NCBI GenBank assembly: GCA_035519355.1
Contig: DATIWM010000089.1
Span: forward strand, 1-8,705
Direction: 5' to 3'
From: DAOMFB01 sp035519355
Lineage (GTDB): Bacteria > Acidobacteriota > Thermoanaerobaculia > UBA5066
Length of the DNA stretch: 8,705 nucleotides
The stretch's first letter is position 1; each line of letters opens with the position of its first letter. The position numbers and the translations under genes are program-made. This document shows positions 1 to 6,243 of the stretch, piece by piece. The notes beneath the pieces are model-generated. The model was not told where the DNA came from, ran no database searches, and saw only the letters and a list, made by a program, of their open reading frames with translations.

Positions 1-1011
1 GTGAACGGCCGGGCCGTGAAGGACGCCACGGCCTCGCACGCGGCGCAGCTCGCCGCGCGGGAGGCGATCCGCGAAGGGCGGCACCCGGCGTTCGCCCTCT
101 TCATCGCCTGCCCTCCCGACGCCTGTGACGTCAACGTTCACCCGCAGAAGCTGGAGGTCCGCTTCCGCGACCCGAGCGCCGTCCACTCCCTCGTTCACCG
201 GGGCCTTCTCGCCGCGCTGGGCGGGGCGAAGGGAGCCACCGGCGTCGAGGCGGAGGCCCTGACGGCACAGGCGCCCTGGACGCTCCGCCGCGCCGAGCCG
301 TTCGCGCGCCCCGCCGCGTCGATGTCCGAGACCCTCGAAGCGTGGGGCGGAGCCCTCGCGCCGCCCGCGGCCGCCGACGTGGCGCGCTCCGCCTACCCGC
401 CGTCCTCGGTCGCGGCGTCGCCGCTCGGAGCGCTCCGCCTCCTCGGCCAGTACCGAAGCTCCTTTCTCGTGGCGGAAGGGGAGCGGGGGCTCGTCCTGAT
501 CGACCAGCACGTGGCGCACGAGCGGGTCCGTTACGAACGGATCCTGGACCGGCTGGAGTCCTCCTCCGCCTCGTCGCAGGGTCTCCTCCTCCCGGTGAGC
601 TTCGAGGCGACGGCGGAGGAGGCGCTTCTTCTGTCCCGCGCCGACCGCCTCCTCGCCGCGGCCGGCTTCGTCGTCTCCGAGAGGTCGGGGCGGAGCTTCG
701 TCGTCTCGGCGGCGCCGGCCGACACGCCGGCGAGCGCCGTCGTCCCGTTCCTCCGCGACTTCCTCGCCCGCCTCGCGGCGATTCCCGAGGGGGGCGACCC
801 GGGGAGCGCGAAGGGGCGCGAGGCGCTGGCCGCCTCGCTCGCCTGCCGGGGCGCCGTGACCGTGAACACGCTCCTCGCGCCCGCCGAGGCGCTCACGCTC
901 CTTTCGGACCTGGCCCGGTGCCGCGACCCGTGGACCTGTCCGCACGGGCGGCCGATCCTCCTGACCTTCGACCACCTCGAGCTGGAGAAGCGCTTCGGGA
1001 GGCGGACGTGA
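1..1011 (+). CDS. mutL: DNA mismatch repair protein MutL, 3' part (5' end outside window)
   Basis: MutL couples mismatch recognition by MutS to strand incision and excision in the cytoplasm. The frame is already open at base 1 and begins with VNGR, an internal MutL motif, so the first GTG is not the start. The GHKL ATPase part, roughly 250 residues in the family, lies upstream of the window. Visible here, in window residue numbers, are the end of the N-terminal domain with DVNVHPQK (43-50) followed by EVRFRDP, a variable Ala/Pro-rich linker (about 75-140), and the C-terminal dimerisation/endonuclease domain (about 143-336). The nuclease motif is DQHVAHERVRYE (168-179), matching DQHA-x2-E-x4-E except for Val in place of the first Ala. 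Further metal-site motifs are ACRGAV (281-286), CPHGRP (313-318) and a terminal FGR (332-334). This indicates the nicking type of MutL, as in Bacillus, not the nuclease-free E. coli type. The stop overlaps the next gene's GTG. Confidence 0.96.
   Translation: MNGRAVKDATASHAAQLAAREAIREGRHPAFALFIACPPDACDVNVHPQKLEVRFRDPSAVHSLVHRGLLAALGGAKGATGVEAEALTAQAPWTLRRAEPFARPAASMSETLEAWGGALAPPAAADVARSAYPPSSVAASPLGALRLLGQYRSSFLVAEGERGLVLIDQHVAHERVRYERILDRLESSSASSQGLLLPVSFEATAEEALLLSRADRLLAAAGFVVSERSGRSFVVSAAPADTPASAVVPFLRDFLARLAAIPEGGDPGSAKGREALAASLACRGAVTVNTLLAPAEALTLLSDLARCRDPWTCPHGRPILLTFDHLELEKRFGRRT
997..1002 (+). promoter_or_regulatory. Shine-Dalgarno site setting the start of the rhomboid-like gene
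   Basis: GGGAGG lies inside the last codons of mutL, 5 nt before the GTG at 1008-1010. It decides the start of the downstream frame, which is otherwise open far upstream through mutL in another frame. Together with the GTGA overlap it suggests translational coupling of the two genes. Confidence 0.7.
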
Positions 1012-1928
1012 GCGACGGCCGCGACCTCTTCGCCCCGCGCCTCGGCCTGACGATGCCGCTCTGCGGCCTGAACTTCGTCTTCTTCTTCCTGATCCAGATG
1101 GACCCGGAGCGGGCCTACCGGCTCTTCGCGTTCCAGCCCGGGGCGGCCCTCGAGATGCCCTGGACCTTCGTGACCTACCAGTTCCTGAACTCGGGAGCGC
1201 TCGGCCTCTTCTTCGGGACGATGATGCTCTACATCCTCGGCATGGCGCTCGAGACGGAGTGGGGGACGCCGGAGTTCACGGCGTTCTGGCTCGTCGCGAC
1301 GCTGGGAGGCTCGCTCGCGGCGTGGGCGACGGGCGGGATCCTGACGAGCGGCTGGCAGATCACGGGCGTCTCGATGCTCTTCACCTACGCGGTCCTCTTC
1401 CCGGAGACGCAGTTCCTGATCTTCTTCGTCGTCCCCGTGAAGGTGAAGTGGATGGCGTGGCTCGGGGCGGCGCTTCTCGTCTGGACGTTCCTCGCCGCGC
1501 TCTTCGCCGGGCGGGCCGGCGCGGGCCTGGCGAACCTCGTCGGCGCGTCGGCCGGGTTCCTCTTCTTCTGGATCCGGCACCGCGGCGCCCAGAAGGCAAA
1601 GAAAGCCCGGCGCGAGACCGTCGCCGCGCTCAAGTCCGCCGGCGCCATCCGCGAGGACGCGGCTCTCGAGCGGCGCAACCGCGACCTCTTCCCGCGCGTG
1701 GAGGAGCTGCGGCTCGCCTCCAGGGCAGGGGGCGAACCGCCGCCGAAGCTCCGGGGGTTCGAGGGAGAGCTTCAACAGCTCGTCGTCCCCGGCGTCAACA
1801 TCTGCAAGCCCGTCGACTTCAAGGGGGACAAGGACGGGATCTGCCTGAAGTGCGAGGGGTTCGCCGAGTGCTCGCTCCGGTACGTCCGGGGCGAGCCGGC
1901 CGAGATCGTGGTGAAGCCTCGCGGCTGA
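1008..1928 (+). CDS. rhomboid-fold integral membrane protein, probably non-catalytic, with four-Cys C-terminal tail
   Basis: This is a 306-residue protein starting at the GTG that overlaps the mutL stop and follows a strong Shine-Dalgarno. Hydrophobic segments cover about residues 16-31, 52-80, 90-108, 118-142 and 148-166, with a last one at about 172-189. After that come a basic stretch and a soluble tail. The spacing resembles rhomboid proteins: a WTFVTYQFLN segment, then LYILGMALETEWG, then GVSM at 120-123 where active rhomboids have GxSG. By eye Ser122 is kept. However, the TM2 HxxxN motif is replaced by a GLFFG stretch, and the catalytic His of the last helix (usually AHxxGAxxG) reads ANLVGASAG, with Asn176. 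I infer a pseudo-protease or a protein with a different job, as in derlins and iRhoms. The tail holds C266, C279, C282 and C288 (C-x12-C-x2-C-x5-C), a possible metal or redox site. Its partner and substrate are unknown. The rhomboid assignment rests on motif spacing only. Confidence 0.7.
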   Translation: MSDGRDLFAPRLGLTMPLCGLNFVFFFLIQMDPERAYRLFAFQPGAALEMPWTFVTYQFLNSGALGLFFGTMMLYILGMALETEWGTPEFTAFWLVATLGGSLAAWATGGILTSGWQITGVSMLFTYAVLFPETQFLIFFVVPVKVKWMAWLGAALLVWTFLAALFAGRAGAGLANLVGASAGFLFFWIRHRGAQKAKKARRETVAALKSAGAIREDAALERRNRDLFPRVEELRLASRAGGEPPPKLRGFEGELQQLVVPGVNICKPVDFKGDKDGICLKCEGFAECSLRYVRGEPAEIVVKPRG

Positions 1929-1939
1929 ATCCCCGGGGA

Positions 1940-1945
1940 TAGAAT
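1940..1945 (+). promoter_or_regulatory. possible -10 element before the NfeD gene
   Basis: TAGAAT sits in the 36-nt gap after the rhomboid-like gene, 19 nt before the ATG at 1965. It is AT-rich in a GC-rich setting, but no good -35 is seen 16-18 nt upstream. A transcript start about 7 nt downstream would leave a leader of about 12 nt beginning near the weak Shine-Dalgarno GAGG (1952-1955). Read-through from the upstream gene is equally possible. Confidence 0.3.
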
Positions 1946-1964
1946 CCGGCCGAGGCACCGTCTC

Positions 1965-2465
1965 ATGTTCATCTTCATCGCGCTGGCGGTGATCGGCATG
2001 GTCCTGGTGGCGATCTCCGCGTTTCTGGGACACGACTTCGACGCCCATCCGGAGCTGGAGGTGGGCGGCGTCGGCCTCTTCAGCCTGCGCGCTCTCTCGA
2101 TCTTCATCATGACGTTCGGAACCGTCGGGGCCCTCGTCCGGTGGACCGACCGGACGCCGATCGTGAGCTCGCTCTGGGGCCTCCTGGCCGGCGTGCTGAC
2201 ATACGGCCTCTATGTCGCGGCGATGCAGCTCATCCGCTCGCAGCAGGCCAGCTCTCTCATCGAGGACCGCGAGCTCGTGGGCTTGACGGCGCTCGTGACC
2301 GTGGCCATCCCGGCCGAGGGCCTCGGCGAGGTGACCTGCCGGCTGAAGTCCCAGACGACGCGGCGCATGGCTCGCTCGGCGCGGCGGCAGCCGATCGCCG
2401 AGGGGGCGCTCGTCCGCGTCGGCGAGCTCCAGGGAGACGTGCTTCTGGTCGAACCCGCGAACTGA
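1965..2465 (+). CDS. short NfeD-family (YuaF/YqiJ-type) membrane protein
   Basis: This 166-residue protein matches the short NfeD class that partners flotillins. There is an N-terminal membrane helix at about 1-21, then a short His/Asp loop (H23, D24, D26, H28). A Gly-rich turn leads into FSLRALSIF (39-47), a segment typical of YuaF/YqiJ proteins. Further helices lie at about 43-60 and 65-90. The C-terminal soluble part, about 103-164, should be the small OB-fold beta-barrel, ending in an EGALVRVGEL/LLVEP strand pattern. It lacks the ClpP-like protease domain of long NfeD proteins. In B. subtilis YuaF and E. coli YqiJ the gene likewise precedes a flotillin, and here the flotillin follows after 47 nt. 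The likely role is membrane partner of the flotillin in microdomain assembly; the particular signal or cargo is unknown. The ATG has only a weak GAGG 9 nt upstream. Confidence 0.85.
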   Translation: MFIFIALAVIGMVLVAISAFLGHDFDAHPELEVGGVGLFSLRALSIFIMTFGTVGALVRWTDRTPIVSSLWGLLAGVLTYGLYVAAMQLIRSQQASSLIEDRELVGLTALVTVAIPAEGLGEVTCRLKSQTTRRMARSARRQPIAEGALVRVGELQGDVLLVEPAN

Positions 2466-2497
2466 AAAGCCGGGACTCCCTCCCCGGCCTCCGAAGC

Positions 2498-2504
2498 GAA
2501 GGAG
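2498..2504 (+). promoter_or_regulatory. Shine-Dalgarno site fixing the flotillin start
   Basis: GAAGGAG ends 8 nt before the ATG at 2513. The open frame extends upstream into the NfeD gene without homology there. This site, and the membrane helix that begins immediately after the ATG, place the start at 2513. Confidence 0.75.
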
Positions 2505-2512
2505 TCGCTCCC

Positions 2513-4081
2513 ATGTCCAGCCTGATCTTCCCGGTCCTTCTGGTCCTCGTCGCGGTCGTCGTGCTCGTCGTCCTGATGACGGCGGTTCGGAACTACATCA
2601 AGGTCCCGCCGAACCGGGTGGCCGTCTTCTACGGCCGCAAGCACAAGGCGCCCGACGGCAAGCTCGTCGGCTTCCGGCTCGTGACGGGAGGCGCCGGGTG
2701 GAAGTGGCCCGTCCTCGAGAACGTCACCTACCTCGAACTCACCGTTTTCCCCATCGACCTCGATGTCCGGGACGTCCCGAACATCGACGGCGTCCTCGTC
2801 AGCGTGCAGGCCGTGGCGAACGTGAAGATCCGGAGCGACGAGCAGTCGCTGACGGCCGCGGCCGAGCGATTCCTGGGCATGACGTCGCAGGGAATCAAGG
2901 AGATCGCCTACAAGAACCTCGAGGGCCACCTCCGCTCCATCATCGGCCGCCTCACCGTCGAGGAGATCGTCCGCGACCGTTCGAAGTTCAACCAGGAAGT
3001 CCTCATGGAGGCGACGAGCGACCTCGCGAAGATCGGACTCGGGGTCGATGTCCTGACGATCCAGAAGGTGAGCGATTCCGAGGGGTACATCGAGGCCCTC
3101 GGCAAGAAGCGGACGGCCGAAGTCAAGCGCGACGCGCAGATCGGCGAGGCCGCGGCGGCCCGCGAGGCGACCATCCAGTCGACGACGGCCCTTCGCGAAG
3201 GAAAGCAGAAGGAGAACGAGAACCTGGCGCTCGTGGCCCTGGCCGAGAAGGAACGCGACGTCCGGAAGGCCCAGTACCAGGCCGACGTCCTTTCCCAGCA
3301 GGCGACAGCCAAGCAGGCCGGCCCGCTGGCCGACGCGGCGGCCCGCCAGAATGTCGTGGAGCAGGAGGTCCAGGTCGATTTCGTCCGGACGCGGAAGCAG
3401 ACCGAGGTGGCCGAGGCCGACGCCCTCCGGCGCGAGAAACAGCTCCTCGCCGAGGTCGTGAAGCCGGCGGAAGCGGCCAAGCAGCAGGTCATCCTGCAGG
3501 CCGAGGGATCCAAGCAGCGCGAGATCCTCGAGGCCGAGGGAAAGAAGACGGCGGTCATCACGATCGCCGACGCCGAGAGACAGCGGCTGGCCATGGAGGG
3601 ACTCGGCGCCGCGGAGGCGCTGAAATCGAAGCTCCTTGCCGAGGCCGAGGGGAACAAGGCGAAGCTGCTCGCCGAAGCGGAAGGCAACAAGGCCAAGCTC
3701 CTCGCGGAGGCGGACGGGATCAAGGCGAAGCTCCTCGCCGAGGCGGAGGGCGCTCTGAAGAAGGCGGAGGCGTTCCAGAAGCTGGACGAGTCGTCGCGGA
3801 CACTCCTCGTCCTCGAGCGGTTCCCGGAGCTGATCAAGGCCTTCGCCCCCGTCGCCGGCGCCGTGGCCGCGCCGCTCGGTAACATCGACAAGCTCGTCAT
3901 GATCGACGGAGGGGGTGGAGGCGAGGGGGGCGGTACGGTGAACCGCCTCGCGCAGACGGTCCCCACGACGATGTATCAGGTGATGCAGCTCTCGCAGGCG
4001 CTCGGGCTCGACATGAGCGTTCTCCTCGGGAAGCTCGGGATAAGGCCCGAGGAGGAGACGAAACCCGCGAAGAAGGTGTAG
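2513..4081 (+). CDS. flotillin-family SPFH/band 7 protein (FloT/YqiK type)
   Basis: This 522-residue protein is close in length to B. subtilis FloT (YuaG) and E. coli YqiK. Flotillins form large membrane-attached oligomers that organise functional membrane microdomains. A single N-terminal membrane helix spans about residues 5-24, followed by IKVPPNRVAVFYGRK and the SPFH domain to about residue 195. This includes VPNIDGVLVSVQAVANVKI and the conserved LEGHLRSIIGRLTVEEI region. A long Ala/Glu/Lys/Gln-rich coiled coil covers about 200-425, and its second half is a regular 11-residue repeat described separately. The C-terminal flotillin signature follows: LGNIDKLVMID, a glycine run (GGGGGEGGG), then a helical segment ending in LGLDMSVLLGKLGI. 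The preceding NfeD gene is its usual partner. No protease or lipoprotein signal is visible. The function in this organism is inferred from the family. Confidence 0.95.
   Translation: MSSLIFPVLLVLVAVVVLVVLMTAVRNYIKVPPNRVAVFYGRKHKAPDGKLVGFRLVTGGAGWKWPVLENVTYLELTVFPIDLDVRDVPNIDGVLVSVQAVANVKIRSDEQSLTAAAERFLGMTSQGIKEIAYKNLEGHLRSIIGRLTVEEIVRDRSKFNQEVLMEATSDLAKIGLGVDVLTIQKVSDSEGYIEALGKKRTAEVKRDAQIGEAAAAREATIQSTTALREGKQKENENLALVALAEKERDVRKAQYQADVLSQQATAKQAGPLADAAARQNVVEQEVQVDFVRTRKQTEVAEADALRREKQLLAEVVKPAEAAKQQVILQAEGSKQREILEAEGKKTAVITIADAERQRLAMEGLGAAEALKSKLLAEAEGNKAKLLAEAEGNKAKLLAEADGIKAKLLAEAEGALKKAEAFQKLDESSRTLLVLERFPELIKAFAPVAGAVAAPLGNIDKLVMIDGGGGGEGGGTVNRLAQTVPTTMYQVMQLSQALGLDMSVLLGKLGIRPEEETKPAKKV
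3467..3775 (+). repeat. 11-residue (33-nt) hendecad repeats in the flotillin coiled coil
   Basis: Residues 319-421 of the flotillin break into nine consecutive 11-residue units of the form A-E/D-x-x-K-x-x-x-[IL]-x-[EQ]. The second half is almost identical: AEALKSKLLAE, AEGNKAKLLAE (twice), ADGIKAKLLAE, then AEGALKKAEAF. The first four units (319-362) are more diverged. A four-residue insert, GLGA (363-366), separates them from the rest. At DNA level, 3629-3760 holds four 33-nt units that differ at several synonymous sites, so the amino-acid pattern is kept while the codons have drifted. Confidence 0.85.
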
Positions 4082-4128
4082 GGCGCGATGGAGGTACCCT
4101 GCCGCTCCCGGAAGCCGTGAGAGACGGA

Positions 4129-4134
4129 TAGACT
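4129..4134 (+). promoter_or_regulatory. possible -10 element directly before the exported-protein gene
   Basis: TAGACT ends 6 nt before the ATG at 4141, and no Shine-Dalgarno is seen in between. A transcript initiated at normal distance from this hexamer would start at or next to the ATG, that is, be leaderless. No recognisable -35 is present. The rest of the gap (4082-4140) shows no clear terminator. Confidence 0.35.
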
Positions 4135-4140
4135 CGGCAC

Positions 4141-4719
4141 ATGCTGGCCGCCGCCGGGAGCGTTCTCGCGCTCCTCCTCGCCGTCTCCGCTCCGACGCCG
4201 ACGCCGGCCGGCCCGTCCTACGCCGTCATCCCGTCGCCGATTCCGGGCGTGCCGCTCCCTCCGGACGGAGCCGTCGACGCCGAGCTGACGCGTCTCCGGA
4301 CGCAGCAGGCCGACGTCGAGCGGAAGCAGGCGTTCGCCCAGCTCGACGCGGACCGCAAACTCTCGAAGAAGGAGAAGGCGGAGATCCGGGGGAAGCTCGT
4401 CTCGATGAAGCTCGCCGTCATGACGACGGCGCGCCCCTTCGACGAGGTGGCCGCCTTCTACGAGAAGACCGTTCCGCGCGCCGAGTTCGTCTTCGGAGTG
4501 CGCGACCTCGGGGCCGACCTCGATGAGGCGATCCGCACGGGAGCCATCAAGGCCGACCGGGAGCGGGTGCGCGAGGCGGCGGGGAAGCAGGGGCGGTCGG
4601 CCCGCTGGACCCGCGAAGCCGAGCGGCTCTCCATCGCCATCGAGGACCATCTCATCGACCCCCGCGACGGGAGGATCACGAAGAAGACGGTCGTGCTGGT
4701 CACGTCCTTCGAGAACTGA
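4141..4719 (+). CDS. exported protein of unknown function
   Basis: I do not recognise this 192-residue protein. The start is forced, because an in-frame TAG lies 12 nt upstream of the ATG. A hydrophobic N-terminus (about 3-16, ending LAVSAPTPTPAG) looks like a signal peptide or anchor, although it lacks a positive charge before the core. A Pro-rich stretch follows to about residue 42. A charged helical part (about 46-85: ELTRLRTQQADVERKQ, then a Lys-rich DRKLSKKEKAEI segment) leads into a mixed alpha/beta part. That part contains ARPFDEVAAFYEKTVP near residue 98 and ends with RLSIAIEDHLID and KKTVVLVTS strands. The pattern 'DEV..FY' followed by terminal beta-strands recalls small periplasmic domains in many high-GC bacteria, but I cannot name a family. 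It follows the flotillin by 59 nt on the same strand and may be independently transcribed. Confidence 0.75.
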   Translation: MLAAAGSVLALLLAVSAPTPTPAGPSYAVIPSPIPGVPLPPDGAVDAELTRLRTQQADVERKQAFAQLDADRKLSKKEKAEIRGKLVSMKLAVMTTARPFDEVAAFYEKTVPRAEFVFGVRDLGADLDEAIRTGAIKADRERVREAAGKQGRSARWTREAERLSIAIEDHLIDPRDGRITKKTVVLVTSFEN

Positions 4720-4765
4720 GCGCGCGAGCCGGCCCTCGGGGCGGAACCGCCGTCTCCCGGTCCCT

Positions 4766-5374
4766 TCAGCTCCCGATCTTCGGCTCCGCCGGCTCGGCCG
4801 GCTGCTTCGACTTCCAGTAGGCCCAGATCTGCCAGGCGCCGAACGCGATCAGCAGGACCGGCCAGAAATCGAAGAGGAACGACAGGTTGATCCGGAAGTA
4901 GCGGTCGAGGAGGAAAAAGACGCCCACGAGGACGAGGAAGATCCCGAAGGTGAGGCTGCCGCTGAAGTTCATCGGCTTCTCGTTGGGCAGGAGGTTCGAT
5001 TCGGGGGCCCCGGTCGCGTTGATCGCCTTGGCCTGGCGGACCGCGTCGATCAGGACGAAGAACCACCAGAACGGGATCATCAGATTGGCCGGCCCGGGAA
5101 CGTGTCCCGCCATCGAAATCACGACCACCCAGACCGCGAAGAAGATGACGGCCCGCTGGTAGAGCCCGAGGTAGACGTGTCCGAGGCCGGGGATGACGGA
5201 CAGGAGTCCCGCCGCGGCGGGGTTCTTGGCCTGCGGCGACGGGGCGGCCGGAAGAGGCGGGTAGGCGACCGGCGGGGCCGCTGGGGCTGTCGTCACCACG
5301 GCGGGCGGCGGGGCCGGCCACGAGGCCGACGGGGCCGGTGAGGTCGGGGTCGGGGGCTGGCTCGTGTCGTTCAT
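4766..5374 (-). CDS. proline-rich TM2/DUF5668-like multi-pass membrane protein, third gene of the sigma operon
   Basis: This is a 202-residue protein when started at the ATG at 5374. A GTG three codons upstream (5383) is possible, but the AGGTG that serves as Shine-Dalgarno for the ATG overlaps it. Residues 1-50 are a Pro/Ala/Thr-rich disordered tail. Membrane segments lie at about 56-89, 97-112, 140-156 and 167-187. The first carries IPGLGHVYLGLYQRA, the turn typical of TM2 and related small membrane proteins. The last two match the DUF5668/LiaI-like pattern: FGIFLVLVGVFFLLDRYF, then FDFWPVLLIAFGAWQIW. The family has no firmly assigned activity, and such proteins often sit beside envelope-stress regulators. 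It lies 47 nt after the anti-sigma gene on the same strand, so it is probably co-transcribed and may be a target of, or sensor for, the sigma system. The call as a membrane protein is firm; the role is inferred. Confidence 0.85.
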   Translation of the reverse strand: MNDTSQPPTPTSPAPSASWPAPPPAVVTTAPAAPPVAYPPLPAAPSPQAKNPAAAGLLSVIPGLGHVYLGLYQRAVIFFAVWVVVISMAGHVPGPANLMIPFWWFFVLIDAVRQAKAINATGAPESNLLPNEKPMNFSGSLTFGIFLVLVGVFFLLDRYFRINLSFLFDFWPVLLIAFGAWQIWAYWKSKQPAEPAEPKIGS

Positions 5375-5421
5375 CGTCTTCACCTTTTCACGTCCGGGAC
5401 GCGCCCGGTACGTTTTCAGAT

Positions 5422-6243
5422 TCAGGAACGCAAAACCCTCGCGTTCGGTTCTGGAGTCGGAGGAGCGCGGCGCTCGCGCTGCGGTTCCGAGCCGCCGGTC
5501 GGACGGGGAAGGGGCGTCGCGGCATTCTCCGCCGCGGCGGCGCCGAATACCTTCTCGAAAGCGATCTGGGCCATCGCCGTGGCGCGCGCCTTGCCCTGGG
5601 CGAACGTCCGGTAGATCCGGTAGTCGAGCCGCTCGGTGAGGGGCTTCTCCGCCTCGGCCCGCGCGGCGGCGTCGAGGCGCGCGAGCGCCGTCTGCCGGGC
5701 TTCCTCCACGGCCCGCTCGCCGGCGGACGTGAGGCTCGACGCCGCGCCGCGCGCCGCCGACATCGGGTCGACCCCGAGGAACGCCACGATGGTGAACGTG
5801 ACGGCGTAGGCGGCCGCCACCGCGAACCGCCAGTCGGAGAGAAGGCGACGCCAGAGGGGCCTCGTCCCTTCACGGGCTTGGGTCGCGGCTTCGGCCCGCG
5901 TCGGGAGGAAGCGGAGCCTTCCCATCAGCTCGGGCGACGGCTCCGGGAAGGCGAGCGCCCCCGGAGTCAGGAAGTCGAGCACCGCGGCGGACTCTCGCCG
6001 GGAGGCGAAATCCGCGGGAGCGGCCGACAGCGAGCGAAGGAGCCGGACGGAAGGGCGCGGTCGCGCGAGGGCCGAGAGCGTCTCCCCCGTGGCGTTCAGG
6101 ATCGTGACGAGCCTCCGGCAATCGGCGCAGTCGGCCGGGTGCCCGTCGCCCGCGGGCACGGGAGCGTCGGGCCCCGCCTCTTCGAGCCGGCGGAGAAGGG
6201 CCTCCTCGAAGGCGCGGCAGGCGGTCCGGAGATTCGCGCTCAC
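5422..6243 (-). CDS. zinc-binding (zf-HC2/ZAS-type) membrane anti-sigma factor
   Basis: This 273-residue protein starts at the GTG whose first bases overlap the sigma stop (GTGA), with a strong GGAGGGG 4 nt upstream. The N-terminal cytoplasmic part carries C9, H35, C39 and C42, giving C-x25-H-x3-C-x2-C. This is the zinc anti-sigma signature (HPADCADC at 35-42), which in this class binds and holds the cognate ECF sigma. A linker of about 90 residues precedes a single membrane helix at about 138-158 (WRFAVAAAYAVTFTIVAFLG). Outside the membrane lies an Ala/Glu/Arg-rich helical segment (about 160-235) and a Pro/Arg-rich tail with no recognised sensor domain. Its position directly after the sigma gene, with overlapping codons, supports a matched pair. 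Homology to a specific ECF group cannot be assigned from sequence alone, and the inducing signal is unknown. Confidence 0.85.
   Translation of the reverse strand: MSANLRTACRAFEEALLRRLEEAGPDAPVPAGDGHPADCADCRRLVTILNATGETLSALARPRPSVRLLRSLSAAPADFASRRESAAVLDFLTPGALAFPEPSPELMGRLRFLPTRAEAATQAREGTRPLWRRLLSDWRFAVAAAYAVTFTIVAFLGVDPMSAARGAASSLTSAGERAVEEARQTALARLDAAARAEAEKPLTERLDYRIYRTFAQGKARATAMAQIAFEKVFGAAAAENAATPLPRPTGGSEPQRERRAPPTPEPNARVLRS

Noticed and set aside
342..1007. Upstream extension of the rhomboid-like frame through mutL
   Set aside because: The extension is Arg/Pro-rich, overlaps mutL in another frame and adds no domain. GTG at 1008 with a strong Shine-Dalgarno explains the start.
531..2048. 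Long minus-strand open frame (505 codons) opposite mutL, the rhomboid-like gene and the NfeD start
   Set aside because: Arg/Pro/Glu-rich with no recognisable domain, and it lies opposite three genes with clear features. Typical antisense shadow in GC-rich DNA.
2698..3882. Arg/Gly-rich open frame within the flotillin gene, and minus-strand frame 2908-3966
   Set aside because: Both overlap a complete flotillin and consist of biased, domain-free sequence produced by its repetitive GC-rich codons.
4740..4751. Inverted repeat GGCGG-AA-CCGCC in the 46-nt convergent gap, as a possible bidirectional terminator
   Set aside because: A 5-bp stem with a 2-nt loop and no T-run on either side is too weak to call, although some terminator is expected between convergent genes.
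5394..5408. CCGGG-n5-CCCGG hairpin between the anti-sigma and TM2-like genes
   Set aside because: A 5-bp palindrome in GC-rich DNA is expected by chance, and there is no U-tract or known operator pattern.
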